The translations under genes and the position numbers were made by a program. From positions 1 to 8,072 of the forward strand of contig JAKBAZ010000054.1 of the NCBI GenBank assembly GCA_021826255.1: DNA of 8,072 bases, in the 5' to 3' direction. Position 1 is the first letter of the stretch, and every line of letters starts with the position of its first letter. Positions 5,644 through 8,072 of the stretch are shown here, piece after piece. This stretch comes from Actinomycetes bacterium (GTDB lineage Bacteria > Actinomycetota > Acidimicrobiia > Acidimicrobiales > RAAP-2). Under the pieces are notes generated by a model. That model saw only the letters and a list, made by a program, of their open reading frames with translations, was not told the DNA's origin and searched no databases.

Positions 5644-7603
5644 AACGAACCTCGTCGCGCACCGCGTTGAGGAACTCCACCACGTCGGACCGGGTGCGGG
5701 TGCGGCGCATGGGGGGGAGTTTGCGAAAGAGTTGGGAGCGATACCTCGCCTCCGCGAGACGGGTGTCGAGAACGGCGACGACCCCTCGGTCGCTCTGCGA
5801 GCGGATGAGGCGGCCCACTCCCTGGGCCAACAACATCGTCGCTCGGGGGAGGTCGACCTCGACGAAGGGATTAGTACTTCTCTCGCGGCGAGCCACCGCC
5901 AGCGGGTCGCTCGGTACCGCGAAGGGCAGGCGATCGATGGTCACGAGACTGAGTGAGTGACCCGGCACGTCGACACCCTGCCAGAAGCTCGTCACCGCGA
6001 AGAGACTCGCCTCGGCGCTGTCGCGAAACTCCTCAATCAGTCGCTGGCGCGAGAGCGTGCCTTGGACGAGTACCGGTGTGGAGACTTTCTCAGCTACCGC
6101 TTCGGCTACTCGACTCATCACGGAACGGTTCGTGAAGAGGGCCAGGGTTCGTCCGCCCGCCGCCTCAATGAGGGTGACCAACTCGTCGATGATGGCGTCT
6201 TCGGCCCGGGGGTCGTTGCGAGCGGGGAAGTTGTCGGGGACGTAGAGCAGGGCGTGGGCCTTGTAGTCAAAGGGGCTCGGTACGCTGAGCATCTCGGTGC
6301 CCTCGAGGCCGAGACGACGGGGCAGCGAGTCGGGCAGGGTGGCCGAGGTGAGTACCGGGGTGACCCCCGGCCAGAGTTCGTCGCGAAGGCGAGGACCGAG
6401 ATCGAGGACGTTGAGCTCGAGGCCAACCTCTCGATCGGAGCGGGTGAGATACACCAACTCACCCGACGTCGCCGAGAGCAGACGACCCAGATCGCCCAGG
6501 ACGTGCTGAGTAGGCCCGAGGGCGCGCGCCCGGCGCGCCTCGGCGTGGGCCGAGTCCGTGGGAGTCGTTTTAAGGGCGTCGCTGAGGGCCCCCACGACGG
6601 CTTGGGCCACTTCGAGTTCCTCGCGCGCGGCGTCGCCGAGTCCGCTGGTCTGATCCGCGGCGAACTGCTCTTCGAGCACCCGGGCGAGGGCCTGGGCGCT
6701 GCGGCGCACCGAGTCACAGAGCACCTCGTCGTCGAGTAGCGCGGCGGCTCCCTGAGCCAGGCCGGCCAGTTGGGAGGGGTGCAGGGAGGTTCCGAGCAGA
6801 GCGGAGAAGATGTCGGGGACTTCGTGGGCCTCGTCGAAGACCACGAGATCGTGCTCGGGGAGCAGCATCGAGCCCGACGATAAGTGGGAGGCGTAGAGGT
6901 GAGTATTGACGATGATGATGTCGGCCCCGTGGGCGCGATCCTTCGCCAGTTCGTGAAAACAGTTGTGACCCTGGGGACAGGTGGCTCGCCCGACGCACTC
7001 CTGGGCGCTTACCGAGACGGAGCGCCACGCCCTCGGGTCCACCTCGAACTCCACGTCGTCACGTTCCCCGGTCTCGGTGTCGGCCGCGAAGCGCACCAGA
7101 CGACGCACTTGGCGAGCGAGGGATGCCGGTACCACGGACCCGTCCTCGAAACTGAGTTGGTCCGCGCCGGAGTTCTCGTTGATCTTCAACCGACACAGGT
7201 AGTTCTGCTTGCCCTTCAGCACGGCGACGACGGTGTCGGGTAACACCTGGCGAAGAAGCGGAGCGTCCTTGTGGGCTAACTGGTCCTGAAGATTCTTCGT
7301 GGCGGTCGCCACGACGACGCGACGGCGGGCGAGCGCGGCGGGGATGAGGTAGGCGAGCGACTTTCCAACCCCGGTCCCCGCTTCGATCAGGGCGGGCTCT
7401 CGAGAGGTGAACGCGCGCACGACGGCGGCCGTCATCTGGCGCTGACCCTCTCGTATTTCCCCACCCCCCGGTATCACCCGGCTGGCCGCGTCGAGGGTGC
7501 GCAGCGCCTCGTCGACGTCGATGCCCACCGCGTCGCGTAGTTGGCGCTCGGGCAGTTCGTCGGGGCGAGTCTCGTCCTCCTCGTCGGGGTCGAAGGAGTG
7601 CAT
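5636..7603 (-). CDS. dinG: DinG/XPD-like Fe-S DNA helicase
   Basis: The 655-residue product is a superfamily 2 helicase of the DinG/XPD group, which unwinds DNA 5' to 3' and clears R-loops, G-quadruplexes and damaged replication structures. Motifs in order: Q-like region EIREGQRQM (49-57), Walker A EAGTGVGKS (74-82), motif Ia ATKNLQDQL (101-109), DEAH (257-260), TSATL (419-423), motif IV LALFTNRS (487-494), SFWQGVDVPG (539-548) and motif VI QGVGRLIRS (594-602). Four cysteines between Walker A and DEAH (C137, C203, C209, C215) are spaced as in the 4Fe-4S cluster of this family. No exonuclease domain precedes the helicase, unlike the DinG of some Firmicutes. The start is ATG at 7603, with TAACGT six bases upstream and no ribosome binding site, so it is probably leaderless. 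It is divergent from uppS. The bacterial dinG label is the usual one; substrate specificity is not shown. Confidence 0.95.
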   Translation of the reverse strand: MHSFDPDEEDETRPDELPERQLRDAVGIDVDEALRTLDAASRVIPGGGEIREGQRQMTAAVVRAFTSREPALIEAGTGVGKSLAYLIPAALARRRVVVATATKNLQDQLAHKDAPLLRQVLPDTVVAVLKGKQNYLCRLKINENSGADQLSFEDGSVVPASLARQVRRLVRFAADTETGERDDVEFEVDPRAWRSVSVSAQECVGRATCPQGHNCFHELAKDRAHGADIIIVNTHLYASHLSSGSMLLPEHDLVVFDEAHEVPDIFSALLGTSLHPSQLAGLAQGAAALLDDEVLCDSVRRSAQALARVLEEQFAADQTSGLGDAAREELEVAQAVVGALSDALKTTPTDSAHAEARRARALGPTQHVLGDLGRLLSATSGELVYLTRSDREVGLELNVLDLGPRLRDELWPGVTPVLTSATLPDSLPRRLGLEGTEMLSVPSPFDYKAHALLYVPDNFPARNDPRAEDAIIDELVTLIEAAGGRTLALFTNRSVMSRVAEAVAEKVSTPVLVQGTLSRQRLIEEFRDSAEASLFAVTSFWQGVDVPGHSLSLVTIDRLPFAVPSDPLAVARRERSTNPFVEVDLPRATMLLAQGVGRLIRSQSDRGVVAVLDTRLAEARYRSQLFRKLPPMRRTRTRSDVVEFLNAVRDEVRSE

Positions 7604-7609
7604 CGCACC

Positions 7610-7615
7610 ACGTTA
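7610..7615 (-). promoter_or_regulatory. -10 box of dinG, leaderless geometry
   Basis: On the minus strand TAACGT is followed by six bases (GGTGCG) and then the ATG of dinG at 7603. The box fits TAnnnT and the predicted transcript would begin at the start codon. It occupies the position where the -35 of the divergent uppS promoter would be expected (7612-7617 at 17-bp spacing). Confidence 0.55.
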
Positions 7616-7634
7616 GAGGCGTGGCGCCGGGCAG

Positions 7635-7640
7635 TAACGT
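7635..7640 (+). promoter_or_regulatory. -10 box of uppS, leaderless geometry
   Basis: TAACGT is followed by six bases (AACTAC) and then the GTG of uppS at 7647, with no ribosome binding site. It is the exact reverse complement of the dinG box at 7610-7615, with 19 bases between the two. No good TTGACA-like -35 was seen for either direction. Confidence 0.55.
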
Positions 7641-7646
7641 AACTAC

Positions 7647-8072
7647 GTGCCTGACCCTCGTCCCGTGCCGATTCCCGACACGCTGGACCGTTCACGAATA
7701 CCTCACCACGTTGGTGTGGTGATGGACGGGAACGGACGCTGGGCGACGCGCCAGGGACTGGCGCGCACGGAAGGTCACGGTGCGGGCGAGAGTGCTCTCG
7801 TGGACACGACCTACGGGGCTCTCTCCCTCGGGGTTCGCGTCCTCACGGTCTACGCCTTCTCGACGGAGAACTGGCGCCGCCCCGTGGACGAGGTTCGCTA
7901 CCTCATGAACTTCAACCGCGGACTGCTCGAGCGACGCCAGCACGAGTTGAACGAGGTGGGGGTACGTATTACGTTCTCGGGGCGTCGTGACTGGCGCGTA
8001 CCTCGCGGCGTGTTGAAGCGAATGGACGAGGCCGCCGCCCTCACGGCGACGAACACGGCGCTAACCCTCAAC
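7647..8072 (+). CDS. uppS: Undecaprenyl diphosphate synthase (cis-prenyltransferase), 5' part
   Basis: The enzyme adds isopentenyl units in cis configuration to an allylic diphosphate, making the polyprenyl lipid carrier for cell-wall synthesis. The first 142 codons are present and the frame is open to the window end. Seen motifs are HVGVVMDGNGRWATRQGL (21-38) with the catalytic aspartate D27, EGHGAG (42-47), the conserved YAFSTENWRRP (69-79), EVRYLM (82-87) and VRITFSGRRDW (106-116). These match the family in order and spacing, and the window ends just before the expected C-terminal YGGR-type motif. In the segment before the loop, the usual GD is GR. The GTG start at 7647 gives a 20-residue extension before the core fold, which is normal. 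TAACGT six bases upstream suggests a leaderless mRNA. Actinobacteria often carry two cis-prenyltransferases with different chain lengths, and which one this is cannot be told. Confidence 0.94.
   Translation, partial: MPDPRPVPIPDTLDRSRIPHHVGVVMDGNGRWATRQGLARTEGHGAGESALVDTTYGALSLGVRVLTVYAFSTENWRRPVDEVRYLMNFNRGLLERRQHELNEVGVRITFSGRRDWRVPRGVLKRMDEAAALTATNTALTLN

Noticed and set aside
5957..6739. 260-codon open frame antisense to dinG
   Set aside because: It is a mirror of the strongly motif-supported helicase gene; long antisense frames are common in high-GC DNA and this one has no start signal or recognisable motif.
1..8072. CRISPR arrays, insertion sequences, transposases
   Set aside because: No regularly spaced direct repeats, terminal inverted repeats or recombinase-like proteins were seen.

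Overview
This is a high-GC bacterial chromosome segment. The housekeeping genes are actinobacterial in flavour: the tail of a CorC/HlyC-like gene overlaps era, uppS lies nearby, GTG starts are common, and several genes look leaderless. My best guess is the phylum Actinomycetota, perhaps Acidimicrobiia, but the class is an inference and not shown by any marker here.

Layout, left to right. Positions 1-980 hold the last 26 codons of a gene ending like a CorC/HlyC-type transporter, overlapping by 4 bases a complete Era GTPase gene (+). Positions 981-1398 are non-coding apart from weak inverted repeats and a good sigma70-like promoter (TTGACA, 18 bp, TACTTT). From about 1400 to 4680 is a tight four-gene operon (+): a small predicted secreted protein of unknown family, an ABC-transporter ATPase, a seven-helix membrane protein with a Cys-containing extracytoplasmic C-terminal domain, and a second, six-helix membrane protein. 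Junctions are 4-base overlaps or a 3-base gap. A probable hairpin plus T6 terminator follows, lying inside the end of the convergent next gene. Positions 4729-5598 (-) encode a TauE/SafE-type anion permease and 5636-7603 (-) a DinG/XPD-like Fe-S DNA helicase. The window ends inside uppS (+, from 7647), encoding undecaprenyl diphosphate synthase; this gene runs off the end and has no stop in the window.

The operon at 1400-4680 looks like one machine. The ATPase would drive export, or signal-linked transport, through the two membrane proteins, and the secreted protein could be its cargo, an extracellular partner, or the agent against which the transporter protects. The first gene is clearly less GC-rich than the flanking core genes (about 50% in three hand-counted 60-base lines, against 72% in one line of dinG), which suggests accessory or transferred DNA inserted between era and uppS. 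Its start is unclear. The well-placed ribosome binding site and ATG at 1402 are in a different frame from the main body, and a run of seven G lies where the two frames would have to join.

The second notable pattern is in the promoters. uppS, dinG and tauE each have a TAnnnT box followed by exactly six bases and then the start codon, with no ribosome binding site, which is the geometry of leaderless mRNAs. dinG and uppS are divergent, and their two boxes are exact reverse complements (ACGTTA / TAACGT). Each box overlaps the place where the other promoter's -35 element would be.
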